From positions 19,246,189 through 19,310,188 of the forward strand of contig OX463852.1 of NCBI GenBank assembly GCA_949825065.1: a DNA stretch of 64,000 nucleotides, written 5' to 3'. Below are positions 11,850-23,224 of this stretch, piece after piece (the first letter of the stretch is position 1; every line of letters begins with the position of its first letter). Made by a program: the position numbers and the translations under genes. The DNA is from Odontocerum albicorne. Lineage: Eukaryota; Arthropoda; Insecta; Trichoptera; Odontoceridae. Under the pieces are notes generated by a model that saw nothing but the letters and a program-made list of their open reading frames with translations, had not been told where the DNA came from and did no database searches.

Positions 11850-12620
11850 TTATTTTCGTGTCGATGACACTGTACTGCGAGTACTTCCGCCCAGAATTTT
11901 ACTACCTGGATAGCACCGAGCGTCCCACGAATCAAGTTTTCTTTGGTTCAAGACACCGGGCGCCTCGAGCATTGCAGCAAGTGTCGCGTGGACTACTACC
12001 ACCGCAGACACATAGCCAACTCGTTGCGTAACATTTACTATTTTGACATTTTGTCCTTGGTTATCTCTACTTGTTAAGATATTTCCAGGTTGTCTGGGGT
12101 AGTTCAGAGCTAGGTGGCAATTCTTTTTCACACAAAATACACCTGCTGAGGTCTAATCCTATAAATAGTAGATGGTTGTTCCAGAAGCTTAGTGGTCCTT
12201 ATGAAACTATACCTGGATTTCAGCGTCGAAACTGGGGGCTAATGGTTATCCGAAGGATATCTGAGGTTTTTCAATTAATTAGATTCAGCACTGCTTCCAA
12301 TGTATGAGTGTCTCGTAGTTTTTGGGGAGCAATACCGAGAAGCACATGCACCTAATTTAGTGCGCGTGATTTAAGACAACTCATGATCAGACGGCATATC
12401 TCATTTAGAGCTATGAGTATATCCACCTGACCAGCGTGAATTTGATCTACATCAGACAGAGCAAGGCTATTAACCTGCTGAGTAGCACAAGGCTAGTCCT
12501 AAGATTCGGAAGACTACGCCTCAAAATGAGTTCGGCAATTCTCTGAACAGGCTGTTTCGAACGCTAGCCTTCCGTTTCACATTGCCGCAATGGGTTTTGA
12601 ATGATCGAGAGTAACACAAA
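11850..12620 (-). pseudogene. Coding-like relic, possibly retrotransposon gag (tentative)
   Basis: This stretch is clearly less AT-rich than its neighbours. The best minus frame (11850-12131) contains GVFCVKKNCHLALNYPRQP just upstream of and across its start. That looks like a damaged CCHC zinc knuckle (normally C-x2-C-x4-H-x4-C, commonly GHLARDCP), with the last cysteine replaced by Y. Upstream frames contain LGIAPQKLRDTHTLEAVLN with stops nearby. A gag-like origin (LTR retrotransposon nucleocapsid region) would fit, but I see no protease, polymerase or LTRs. An unrelated host exon is equally possible. Confidence 0.25.
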
Positions 12621-14229
12621 GGTAATTGGATGTAAGACAGTGTTCCAGATTTATATCATTTCAAATTATATTAAATTCCTGGCTTGTTTCTCAGTTATTC
12701 GGGTTGAAGGTTTTACAACCAAAGGGTTTGTTTTAACTCATTTTTTTGTAATAATTTTCCCATTGTTTCAAGTGCCAAGGATATGTTTGTCTCAACCTAC
12801 TCAAAAATATCCATGTGCAGAAAGGGCGAGATCTTTAGTGTAAATAAAATATTTTTTTGTGAACTCTTGGGTAAGTTATTATTGTATACGAGTATATTGA
12901 ATGACAGGAGCTCTCCTCCATGAACAGGAAACGCTACTGCTAGATAAAGATTTGTTAAATACTCGTAGTTTCAACAACTTCTCCGTTTTTGTGCCGATAT
13001 ATTTTATTTGTTTTACAGTAAGATCGTCACCCACCAAAGATTTACCATTTTAAAGCTTTGATCGCGACATGCAGTTCCTGCTGATTTATATGAAAGGATT
13101 TTTTTCTATGTCGGGTGATCCAAATATTTTTTGATGGAGAACTCTGGGTTTCAATGATTTTCCAAACCGATGTGTAATCTAGTTCGCTGCAAATAGGCCA
13201 TACATTTTTGCTTTTATGGGTCATGACAATGTTCTCGGCTTTCCCTTCTATATTTTTTAATCATTGATATGAGCTCCTACCAGCAATGGTGGAATCGGAG
13301 AAAGGATTGCTGTGGAAAACGTCGTTGTACATAAATATTTAGTTATTCCGCTGAAGCCGGAGTTGATCCTGGGAAATATAATGTTTATGCTGCATCCCCA
13401 TGATTATGTATTATCTTGATATCTTATTTATTATTTCAATGAATGGACCATAGTTGAGAAAAACCGTTTAAATATTTTCAATGAATGGATCATAGTTGAG
13501 AGAATCCGTTTAAATATTTTCCAATTGATCATCTATACGATTCGAGAAAGCACGCTAATTAGTTCTTTTGAAGTTAAATCGCCCTCTGAATAGCACTGCA
13601 ATTGGTCGAATGGCCAGGATCATTTGGCAGATAATAGGGCTGTGTTATAGACGTATATTTTAAGTGGTTCTAACCTTTTTTTGCCACAACACAAAATTTA
13701 AAATTTACACAGTTTTAATACAAAATCGAACCGTCGAGTACAAGTACGAGTATATAACAATGCTAAAACCCCTTTGTTTTGTAGATAAAGAACACTGAAG
13801 ATCTAAAAGTAATGGATATAAAACCAAGGATGTCAATAATACAGAATAATATAACTACCGTTCACCAGACCATTGCCACCTGTAATAATACCTCCGTGTT
13901 TTTCAAATTATTTTCATTCTTTCTATTTTTTACCAGTTGTGAACGTCTGTCTCACTTGGTTAATGGCGTGTTTTGAGATAACTGACTTACACGCGCAGTG
14001 TATGTATTCTCGTACATACGTGTACATATTAAAAAACGTAAATCCACTTTAAAACATTACAGCTACTACATATATAGTTTTTAAGTTAATATCTCACATT
14101 TGATTTTTAATTATTACAATATAATAATTGCCTTACTTTACAATTGATAATCAATATAAATTATACAAAAGCACAATATTATGGTAATAATACAAGATCT
14201 TCTTCTATCAACTTGACATTCTTTAAGTA
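12621..14229. other. Unassigned spacer
   Basis: Mostly unique-looking AT-rich DNA without a recognised gene. It includes one local duplication (listed separately) and short chance frames such as 12601-12843 (+). Confidence 0.4.
13435..13518. repeat. Two-copy tandem duplication, 42-bp unit
   Basis: TTCAATGAATGGACCATAGT and the following 22 bases recur immediately at 13477 with four substitutions. Confidence 0.85.
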
Positions 14230-14412
14230 ACAGAAGCCTAGTAGGTTAGTCGCTTGTCGTATCGTGGGGATGGCGAGTTCGATTCCTGTTCGTACACGAT
14301 TTTTTTAAGAGGGTTTCAATCTAGATTCTCTATAACGTATTTCTTGTTGGTTGGAATTGATTAGCATATGACAATAAATCCATCAGCTTTTACTATAACG
14401 AAAGAGTAATAC
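14230..14412 (+). mobile_element. SINE-A copy
   Basis: Head AGCCTAGTAGGTTAG, box B-like GAGTTCGATTCCTG, a T-rich linker, GGGTTTCAATCTAG, TTCTTGTTGGTTGGAATTG, then CATATGACAATAAATC. The order and spacing are those of the reference copy at 46068. Confidence 0.8.
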
Positions 14413-14922
14413 ATAAAGATTCGCTAAAAATTTCGGACAGCAATAACTATTTAGGACTAGATTTTAATGATCGAATATAACACTGGAAGATAAGTTCAAA
14501 AGAACTTGTTTAGAGAACCCTGAGACATTTTTAAAAGCCGCTGCCTCTAGGTAGAAAATTATACCCAAAATTATTGTCTTATAGAAATAACTCTACATTA
14601 ACGACGCGTAAAATAACACAATTGTTGATATTTTATTGCAAATATACTTCGGTTGATAGAGTTTCTAAGTAATATCAAACGCTGAAGTATTTCTCAATCG
14701 CCATTTGCGAAAAGCCGATGACTATAACGAATTTTCAGCCGTAATCACATTTCTTGTGGGAAATTGGATTGAGTGCGTAAATTGGTAATCCGGTGTTAGA
14801 TTCGCAATTTTGCCAACCATTTTCCTCGAAGGAAATAATTGGAAAAATATATAATCGTCATTTTTTATTCAATATACAAGAACTTCATTTTGTGGCGTAT
14901 TTCGTAATAATTCTAACATATA
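14413..14922. other. Unassigned spacer
   Basis: No recognised feature. Confidence 0.4.
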
Positions 14923-15390
14923 TATTATTTATTTATTTAAAATCTCTCGTACATTGTACAATACGGAGGGTTTATTGCCAAGTGAAAATCTCTTCCTACC
15001 AATAATGAAATTGTTTAAAAAGTTTTGAGAAGAAGGTGGGCATTCATATTATTGATGAAAAGAATAGTAAATGTTGAAGTACGAGTAGGTGTCAAAATAA
15101 TAAAAACAAAAAAACAAGCATAAAAAGTTAAAAAAACAAATACAAATTTGACGAGGTCATCGATGATGAAAGGAAATGAAAGATTAGAAAAAAAGGAAGA
15201 TTGAAAACCCGTTTTGCCACTGACGAAAAATTTTTTTATTTTTTTTAATTCCCTTTTTTAATCACGCCAACGATGGTGCGAGTCTTCGAATAGTTGGAAG
15301 TTGGTTCCAGAGTCTAATAACATTGACAGTAAAATACGAAGGAAAAAAAATAAGAACGATGTATTTCTTGCATTCTGCTCACTTTGTAGT
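14923..15390 (-). mobile_element. LINE-J, diverged 3' end
   Basis: The left edge has TTATTTATTTATTTAA and GGAGGGTTTATTGCCAAGTG followed by CTCTTCCTACCAATAA, the reverse complement of the LINE-J tail. Near 15265-15340 the minus strand resembles the C-terminal codons: GGTGCGAGTC, TTGGTTCCAGAGTCTAATAA and CATTGACAGTAAA match the positions that encode (V)HAVRLWNQL and RLAPS in better copies. It is old and non-coding. Confidence 0.65.
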
Positions 15391-15679
15391 GTCACATTAA
15401 TTGATTTCATAATAAACGAAATTAAATGCTATATCTTTGTATTCACCACTAACATATAACATTGATTGAGATTACCGATTTCACTTTCCTTTACCTGCTT
15501 TCTCCAATGATGAAGAATCTGAAGGTTCCTTATCATTTGACGAAGTAAACAGATGTTCAAGAAAAGAAGATGAATTATTACCTGAAGAATACAACAGTTG
15601 TGATGAAAGAAGAAAATGTACTTGATTTATTTTAATAAAAATGAATAGGGTTACATTTTATAAAATGTCTGATATTTTA

Positions 15680-15955
15680 GTGAAAATTAAAAACGAAGCT
15701 GTGTCGTGGAGTTTGTTTTTCAAGTGAGTTAAGCCGTTGCGCACCAGCAAACTCACCGGCCACACCGCTGTAATGGATCCGATGTCTCATCGAAGTCAGG
15801 CGATCTAAGCACACCGCCATGTTTTCTCCTCTTTTTTTTAAAGAACAGGTACAGTCGAAGTCATAGGTATTAATAAATGACTGTGTCATTCAAGGGGAGT
15901 AGGACAGTGCGGGATTTGAACCAGCGACCTTCCGCACGTACTATGTAACCGATAA
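15680..15955 (-). mobile_element. SINE-B copy 1
   Basis: A tRNA-like head lies at the right end on the minus strand: GCGGAAGGTCGCTGGTTC then AAATCCCGC gives a box B-like motif. The body holds the shared landmarks GTCGAAGTCATAGGTAT, CACCGGCCACACCGCTGTA and ACGAAGCTGTGTCGTGGAGT. Two further copies, also on the minus strand, lie at 26565-26850 and 42895-43080. Confidence 0.7.
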
Positions 15956-17384
15956 AAATTATTGTATTACAATTTCGTAATATACTTATACACTACAACT
16001 TGTGGAGCATATTGCCACGTGCGAGGTTATCTCGTTTCAAACATTTATTATAAATGTACTGTATTTTCAAAATTATTGACGAATTTTTTGTTAAAAAATT
16101 ATAGCATATATTTTTCGTTGTAATCAATTATAAAAATATATATTATAATTAAAAATAAAATCTAAAATTATCGACCTAAGCTGCAAATTGAGTGCATAAA
16201 ACAAAAAAAAACTAGGGACTCTTTGAAATAAAAAAATTAAACTATGCATCTTTCTTTATAGTAGTATTAGGTATGTACGCATTCTCGATAGGTGTATAGA
16301 TAATTTCCTTAATCAAAGTTAAAGACGAAATCTATGTCACCATAAATTTTCCGAGAAGACATATTTTCAGACTGAGTTCACATTGCAGAAAGAAATATAG
16401 ATCAAACAATATTTATTTTCGTTAAAACACCCCTCTGACTGTGCTCTGTATTTGGAGAAAGACGTGGGAGGCTGTTAAGTAAGTGAAGGTTCAGTCCAAG
16501 ACGGAAGAAGAAAATGGGAAAGGGGAATCGAGGACCGCCCGTCGATTTCTTTATAAGAAAATAGATTAAATTAAATCCGGTATAGCCGCATTTACCCTTA
16601 AATGTGTGTGGCAAAGTGGATTCTATAGGGTGATTCACTATAACTTATATAACAAAAATTACAAGATATGTCAACAAAATCTGGATACATCAAATATACT
16701 CGTAGTACTCGTACATTAAGTAAAGTTAGGATCTATAAAACATGTGTTAGACCTGTAAATATGATAATTAAACTAGAGTTGATACCACATGAACGAAGGC
16801 ACTCGTTAGAACACAAAAAATAAGCTCTTGCAATGTACGGGTATAAATGGTGAAATATTCTCAAATAGAATAAGAAACATAAAAATAAGAAGAATGTGTA
16901 ACCGAAGGCAAAGAAAACATTATTGTTGGGACTATGTTAAAAAAATGGATAAGACTTTGATTTTCCGTAGAGTTTCTCATGGTTTTACCATAAGAAGTAA
17001 ACCCTAAAACATAGCTGACAGTCCACATTCCAGGAATAAAACAGAAAAGCCAGTTCAAAAATCTACTTCAAGTGTAAGAATAAAACGAATTTCTTCTATT
17101 ATAAAAATATAGAAAAAAAAGTTAAAATACGAGTGCATGAGAATTATTTGTTAAAAGCTATTTTGTAATAAAATACCACAATCCATTTAAATGTATTAAA
17201 ATAGCATTATAAGCGTCAATAAATAAATGAACATGGGTTTAAATAAAGAAAATCAGGCTTCACAAAAAAACTATTATATATTTTAAGAAGAAAAACTGCA
17301 TACTATGTTATACAGTAAATGATGAGATATACCTACAATGTTTTATACAACGAACGGAGCATCTCAAGATAAGCAAAGCTGGTT
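15956..17384. other. Unassigned spacer
   Basis: AT-rich DNA. A slightly GC-richer patch at 16420-16640 has a 78-codon minus frame (16402-16638) that I do not recognise. No other features. Confidence 0.4.
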
Positions 17385-17860
17385 ACTTTCGTTAAAACAT
17401 ACGCGAGCTAACCTTAGAGCATGGCAAAAAAGTTATGAAATAAACTAAAAGTGGTAGAAAAGAGAGTTTTACGTAGAATACATTTTAAAACAACGTATGA
17501 TAGAATGAGGGATTAGGTCTTTAGGAAAGAATGTGAATTGAAAGAAGATTAAGATTAATAAAAGATCATTTAAATGTTTCGGCCATTTACTCGTAGAAAG
17601 AATGACTCATGAAAGATTCATAAAAAATATCTGTACAATAGAATACGTGAAATAATCAAATTTATCAAATTCTGGATGAGGAAAGAATAGAAAACCTTTA
17701 TAATAGAAGAACACGAGTATGCATGACGATGTAAATGAACGGGATAGAAGTGGAGGGTCGTGTTGAGATAGAACGAAGTGGAGATCTGTGCTTCCTCCAA
17801 TAATGAGGTCGACAAATCTGCCTAAAGCACGTTATCCAAAAGAAATTGGACTGAATGTTA
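17385..17860 (+). mobile_element. RTE-A relic
   Basis: The plus strand follows the C-terminal end of the RTE-A ORF in broken frames: KSGRKESFT-like, then YDRMRD, ECELKED-like (GAATGTGAATTGAAAGAAG), a CFGHLLVERMTHERFIKNI-like piece (usually RWFGHVERMNEERLTKQIY), ending near CGAAGTGGAGATCTGTGCTTCC. Stops are frequent. Confidence 0.65.
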
Positions 17861-18279
17861 ATTTGTGAACATGTATGTTACAGGTGCTTTGAGAAAAACA
17901 TTTTCATCTGAGAAAACTTTGTGGCAAATCCCTCACCTAAAGAAAATTCTATAAGTTGACATATTTCTAAGCGTAATTCGACTACATAGCCTTCTTTTCA
18001 AAAAAAGATTCCCTTATCACCGGCAATCTTCAAGTAAACATTTTAGTTCAACGTCGAATATTTTTATATATAATTTTACTTCATCTGTTCTCAACGAAAA
18101 CGCCACTTTGTCCATATTGTACGTTTATCGTTATATCGCCATAAGGACAGTCTGCGAGGGTGGCTGACTTTGTACGAGGCGCCTGAAGACTGAAAGTAAT
18201 GGCTCAAGATTGTGGAAAATGGAGATCCATCTATTCTCGAATTGGTGGCATCTCAACATCTACACATGTGAGAAAATTG
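17861..18279. other. Unassigned spacer
   Basis: No recognised feature. Confidence 0.4.
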
Positions 18280-18385
18280 TATTCTTATACTCAATTTATG
18301 AATTTATTTTGTAATATTTTTAATTTCTAAATAATAGTGAATTCAAATCCGGGGTTACAGCGCATTTGAGAAGTCTTATTTTTCA
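18280..18385 (+). repeat. Repeat R fragment
   Basis: TTTATTTTGTAATATTTTTA, AATTCAAATCCGGGGTTACA and GCGC match the repeat R sequence at 38090-38160. Only the middle of the repeat is present, directly before a SINE-A copy. Confidence 0.65.
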
Positions 18386-18394
18386 ACAAGTTAG

Positions 18395-18601
18395 CAAATG
18401 CTTCATGGTCTATAGACGCCTGTGTTCTATCCCTGGGGTTACGGGTTCAATTCTTGTTTGTAACCATGGTTTTTCAAATATGATTGCAGATTGGTTTTCC
18501 CTTTTAACGCCACTTTAATATATTTCTGTATGATTGGTAGAGATTGTTATAATTTGACAATAAGCTCGCCAGGTTATATTGTATACAATAAAAGTTATAT
18601 T
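18395..18601 (+). mobile_element. SINE-A copy
   Basis: It has TAGACGCCTGTG, GGGTTACGGGTTCAATTCTT (box B), a GTTTGTAACCATGG linker, CAGATTGGTTTTCCC, ATTTGACAATAAGCTCGCC and a TTGTATACAATAAAAG tail. The A-box region is poorly preserved. Confidence 0.75.
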
Positions 18602-19087
18602 TCATAAATCTATAAAAATCCTAAAACCTCTGAATCATCCTGTAGATGACACTATATAAAAGAGTAGTCGTAATTTAGGTTGGAAAGAGCGCTCTGTCGG
18701 CCGCAAATCTAATACAGATATTGGTTACAGAGACCCTCAAACTATCAAAAAATGGGAAAAAAAATATTTAAGTGTAAAATTTTATTTCAATGTTCAGCAT
18801 AAATATACTTAATTCTCTTTCTCTTTTTCTTGAGTTATCTATCATATTCCGCATGCAATAAATTACTTCAACTCGATAACAGAACAATATTTTTATTCAC
18901 TTTCATATTGAGAGACAGGATGATACCAAAATCATTTTTTTATCCATTATTTCAATTTTTATGCCCTGTTTTTATACTGATGATGTGATCTGAGGTCTTT
19001 TTTTGGTATGTAATATGTAGATCTCCGTTAGTCATACTCGTATTTGGATCTCAATTAGTCACGTTGAAATGCTCAGAACTTTCCTCT
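18602..19087. other. Unassigned spacer
   Basis: AT-rich DNA, no recognised feature. Confidence 0.4.
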
Positions 19088-19450
19088 TTACATCTTAATT
19101 ATTATTTTTGCTTTTATAACAATTTTAACCGTATTCAAAATATTTAGACAGTTGAAGGAAAAGGAACAAGAGGAAAGTATTCTATAAGATAATAGAAAAA
19201 TTAATACGTTAACAGGATGCCCTTTAAACGCTGAATTTAACATAAAATTATGGAGAAAGAAAGATGGAGATAAATTGTGCACAAAGTTCCAGATATAGCA
19301 GAGGACTGCAACAATCAGAATTGAGCATGCGATTAAAAAGAAGACCAAACAATTCTCAATTTCATCATCTAACTGAGCTAATTCTACAATAGTTAGACGA
19401 TAAAGTTGAGGATTATTAATAACATATTCTAAACAGTCTGATGAACCCAT
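19088..19450 (-). CDS. Unrecognised 120-codon frame with a predicted membrane segment
   Basis: This is the longest frame in the window that I cannot tie to a repeat family. The predicted product has an acidic N-terminal part (about residues 1-33, containing LAQLDDEIENC), then a strongly hydrophobic stretch at about 34-55 (LVFFLIACSILIVAVLCYIW), a further F-rich hydrophobic region, and a basic C-terminus (VKIVIKAKIIIKM). I do not recognise a family. In AT-rich DNA, T-rich codons alone produce hydrophobic frames, so it may be chance. No splice sites or promoter stand out. An RTE-A relic begins 140 bases away. Confidence 0.2.
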   Translation of the reverse strand: MGSSDCLEYVINNPQLYRLTIVELAQLDDEIENCLVFFLIACSILIVAVLCYIWNFVHNLSPSFFLHNFMLNSAFKGHPVNVLIFLLSYRILSSCSFSFNCLNILNTVKIVIKAKIIIKM

Positions 19451-19589
19451 GCTTCGTTACATAAAATGCAATCTCACAACTGTATCAACTCCACTACATG
19501 GTGCAGCGGATCGTGATACTCAATAGACCGCATCTCAACTTGCCAAACAAATTTATTAGAACATTTTCCAGATGATACCTATGAATTAT

Positions 19590-19965
19590 TAGACATTTGC
19601 ATTTCTTTCTTTCAAAATATCATTCACTTGTTTCGCCCATACTTTCCTTGGTCTTTTAGTATGCCTTCCATTCACATTTACACTGTAAATTTGTTTCGTT
19701 AATCTTTCTTCATTCATTTGTTCCGTGTGCCTTATCGTAAGACCTTACTTAATACATCTGTCTTAAGTTCACATTGATGTATGATCACTTAATTCCTTGT
19801 TCAGCACACATTCTCGCCCTGTGTGTTCTTAATACACGCATTTCTACAGCATTTATTCGGTTCCCTTCAGTCTTTCACCATATCCACGTTTCCTTTCCAT
19901 ACAAAGTTGGTATAAGAATATCGTAGCGGACTATCATTATAGCAGATTTTGAAGAAAAACTGTTA
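19590..19965 (-). mobile_element. RTE-A relic
   Basis: The reverse complement follows the RTE-A C-terminal ORF: CATTCACTTG(..)CCATACTTTCCTTGGTCTT, TTAATCTTTCTTCATTCATT and GCATTTCTACAGCATTTATT encode, on the minus strand, the RKVWA/NEERLT/NAVEMR portions of the family protein. Frames are broken. Confidence 0.7.
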
Positions 19966-20106
19966 CAGATTTTTATTTTATTTTAAAAGTTGTATTGATT
20001 CACGGGTTCTCCTGCAATAATATTGGTCAGATTAAAAAAAAATATTATGAAATATGTTTTTCGATTTCAAGTCAAAATATATAATAAAAACCGTACAGTT
20101 TGAGAA

Positions 20107-20330
20107 TCAGCTGGTACTCCACATCCTTTCGAAGTCAACTCCAGTGTCCCTGTAACAGACGTGAAAGAAACCTCCCAGCACAATGGCGCAGTCGATTTGT
20201 GTCTGAGAGCCGTGGATGTAGTAGATAGCGTGTAGCTCTACCCTGCCCGGGAGCGGGACGACTGGGCGGGCCATTATACCGACACCCGCGAATGTCGACA
20301 CAGCTTCAATAGTGGTGAACTATCCCATTG
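20107..20330 (-). CDS. Unrecognised coding-like segment
   Basis: A 64-codon minus frame (20107-20301) lies in an abruptly GC-richer block and reads on upstream to about 20320. It includes MARPVVPLPGRVELHAIYYI, GSQTQIDCAIVLGGFFH and VCYRDTGVDFERMW. The mixed composition and lack of low-complexity bias make it one of the more protein-like frames here, but I know no family match. It could be a host exon, an exon relic or part of an unrecognised transposon. Neighbours are an RTE-A relic and a SINE-derived minisatellite. Confidence 0.25.
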
Positions 20331-20437
20331 TCATGTACTATTACTTCCTAAGCTGGAGATACTCTGTACTCAGGTCAGGGATGAAACATATTGGAATATT
20401 TTTTCCAAAGATAGTTCAAAATTTCGTACTATACTAG

Positions 20438-20707
20438 ACTTTCGTTGTGTTCAGTACAACCTGGTCGATTTATTGCCATTATACTTTCATTATGTTCAGT
20501 ACAATCTGGTCGATTTATTGCCATTATACTTTCGTTGTGTTCAGTACGACCTGTTCGATTTATTGCCATTATACTTTCGTTGTGTTCAGTACAACCTGCT
20601 CGATTTATTGCCATTTTAATTTTGTTGTGTTCAGTACAACCTGGTCGATTTATTGGCATTATACTTTCGATGTGTTCAGTACAACCTGGTGGATTTATTG
20701 CAATGTT
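20438..20707. repeat. 45-bp minisatellite derived from the SINE-A 3' tail, 6 units
   Basis: Six units of exactly 45 bp start at 20438, 20483, 20528, 20573, 20618 and 20663, each with ACTTTCGTTGTGTTCAGTAC then AACCTGGTCGATTTATTGCC-like sequence. The unit is the reverse complement of the last part of SINE-A (...GGCAATAAGCCTGCCAGGTT, GTACTGTATACAACGAAAGT). The array leads directly into a minus-strand SINE-A body. Because 45 is a multiple of three, two plus frames and one minus frame stay open through it; these are artefacts. Confidence 0.9.
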
Positions 20708-20865
20708 TCAAACTCTTAAAACCAACTAGAAAGGTATCAAACAGGTCTTAAGTAAAGACCGGACTAGAGCATTTTTAAAAAGTCTGCTTACCAACAGGAA
20801 TTAAATCCATAACCACCGGACTAGGAGACATATATTTAATCAACTAGGTCATTTATCTTCACACA
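20708..20865 (-). mobile_element. SINE-A body attached to the minisatellite
   Basis: Reverse complement of SINE-A: ACCAACTAGAAAGGTATCAA, CAGGTCTTAAGTAAAGACC, an AATCCATAACC segment (box B region), then a degraded head ending near CAACTAGGTCATT. Together with 20438-20707 it is one SINE whose 3' end has expanded. Confidence 0.75.
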
Positions 20866-21406
20866 ACGCTTCGTTATAATTATAAGATGAACTGTTATTT
20901 AATTATGAATTGTCACCATTCGTCAATTGGCTAAATGAAACCAATAGTCATTTTGTAAACTGGAGTATTTGATCGTTTCACGAATTCCATTAAATTCTCC
21001 AATCCAATCTTACAGATTGCACATGTTCTTCCTTATTCATAGCAGAATTTTGGTAGTCAAAACCTCATTTCGCCTAGTCGAAGGGACAGTCCATGCCTTT
21101 CTGATCATGGACTGTTCATCCGATCTAGTGATGGCAAGATCCTTTGTTTGCCAATACATTCCACATAATTTTACACATCATATTATATTTTACGATTCGC
21201 TCGGCTCAACTTGGAAATGATCTTCTAAAGTAATCGTATGTGCTTCATTCTTATAAATTTAACAAAAAAAAATTATTTATAGCAAAGCATCCCTTCCTAG
21301 TTCTCTTAAAATGTATATTTTATTTTAACTATTTTTTCTCTAATATTACAATATATGAATTTATAAAGTTTATGACACGATCATTGCTACTGATAATAAT
21401 TTAAAA
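20866..21406. other. Unassigned spacer
   Basis: An 83-codon plus frame (20969-21220) is present but unrecognised. Nothing else is seen. Confidence 0.4.
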
Positions 21407-21415
21407 CGAACGCTG

Positions 21416-21821
21416 GTTCTTCTTCTCCCTGGCTCCATCCCAACTCATTGTCTGCGAAGACTGTTGGGGTCAGCTCTCCTCGTCCTCAGGTTGTATGCTC
21501 TTCTGTCCCGGACTACGTCCCCCAGGCCGTGCCTCTGCATCAGGTTATCTTTTTGCACCACCCATGAATTCTTTGGCCTTCCTCTGGTTGTTATTCGAGG
21601 AAGATCCATGGAGATTGCCTAGTTCACAATGTGATCGGGTGCTCTGCGTCCAACCTGCCCATACCATCTCAATCGCCACTCCTCCATCTTGCTGTTGATG
21701 GCTGTAACACCCAGGCTTCCACGAATGCGTGAGCTTCTTATTTTGTATCTTAGGGAAACACCTGCTGACCATCTTAGCATCCGCATTTCAGCAGTTTCTA
21801 GTTGCCTAGAGTAAGAATTAT
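21416..21821 (-). mobile_element. RTE-Y insertion 3
   Basis: The reverse complement encodes the same end of the RTE-Y ORF (LRWSAGVSLRYKIRS-, RIRGSLGVTAINSKM- and GRPKNSWVV-like segments) and shares the 3' terminus CTTCTTCTCCCTGGCTCC. A short direct repeat CGAACGCTG (21407-21415 and 21822-21830) brackets it and may be the target duplication. Sequence agreement with the other two copies is high along the shared part, implying a fairly young family. Confidence 0.85.
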
Positions 21822-21830
21822 CGAACGCTG

Positions 21831-23224
21831 TTGATTGGAATAAATAACTTTAAAGTACCAAATCCACTGGATGTATTTTTATAAAACTCTTAAAATATAT
21901 ATAAAATAATTCAAACTTTTTTATAACCAGAATGCTTCATTCTGTTATTTTTTTAATTGACGCATGATCAGTGCACAAATTGGTAGTTTGATTGAGTAAC
22001 TAGTAGGTATATACTATATTGTAGTTAATAGATTTGGAAGAGTCGATTTTTTACGAATTGAAAAAATACTTTATTATTTTGCAAATCACACAGCTTCGTT
22101 GCTAAACGCATTATATAACCCACCATTTACTATATGTTATTACTCGCTGCCACTTTTTCTTAAAATATCGCTCTTCATGCAACTTTCCGATGTGGAACAT
22201 GCTTCCAAGATGTAAAATGTCCTCGACTTGTTATAATGTTTTGTTTTATCTTTTATTTCACACTCACTCTTATCTCATCTCTCAATAACCAATACATTTG
22301 ACTTTACAATATTCATATCCCACTCATTTTATTCGTTTGACAGTGCCTTTTATACATTTACCCGACAAGAGTTTGTAAATGTTCTATATTCGATAACTGT
22401 GAGATGTCTTCTTTGTGAGATGTTGTTTTCTATCGAAGGTTGATCATTATATCAATCCTTCTCCTGCATAACTGCGCAAAAACGAAAACTAAGAAAATTT
22501 GCGCTTTAACCATTCCCGTAAGTTCTTAAAGAAATGGTGTCTTCCTATGCCTCGTTGACTATTTATTTTCCCTGAATAATCAGCCTTCACAGATTTACTC
22601 AGTTCTATGTCCTTATACATACGAGCAAGCACTTTTATATTTGTATTTTAATCCACCCAGTGAATCTTAATGATACGTCTGTAGATCTTGGTTAGCGAGT
22701 AAATTATATTTATTTATAGATTCCTCAAAATGTCCAAATAAGGAATATTCAACCACCATTTCTACCACCCAAATCCTCGATTCTTTTGTTTCATAAAAAT
22801 CTAGCCCCCTCCCTTAAACCTCCCTCCACGACAATAATATAAATCTGCAAACAAGATGGCGTAGGTAGCCGCATTATAATTATTGTGAAATCCTTTTCAT
22901 ATCTGCTCTCGTGTACCGTATATATATAGTCCTCCCTCTCCAACCCGCGTGAATTGGATTGTGCAAAATGGGCGGATCTCCCTCTAACTTCTCTCTTTTT
23001 TTCAATTTCTAGTGCTCTCCCCACTTCGTTTATATTCAACTTTATATTTCATATTTCCTGATTCCGCGTATTACTTGCTCTGTCAGTGATAAAACAGAAG
23101 GGCTTAAATCACAATGTCTTTATTTAAAAAAAAAACTTATCGTTTTATTTGTATACAGATAATCTGGTTACCTCAAAACGCCTTACCAATAATATACAGG
23201 ATTCGTATGTGCACAGCATGTTAA
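21831..23224. other. Unassigned spacer
   Basis: Mostly AT-rich. A GC-richer block at 22800-23035 has an 82-codon minus frame (22791-23039), with a TATATATAGTCC motif inside it. I do not recognise its product. Confidence 0.4.

Noticed and set aside
20445..20729. Repeat-protein frames (90 and 94 codons plus, 76 codons minus)
   Set aside because: They exist only because the 45-bp minisatellite unit is a multiple of three; three frames are open at once.
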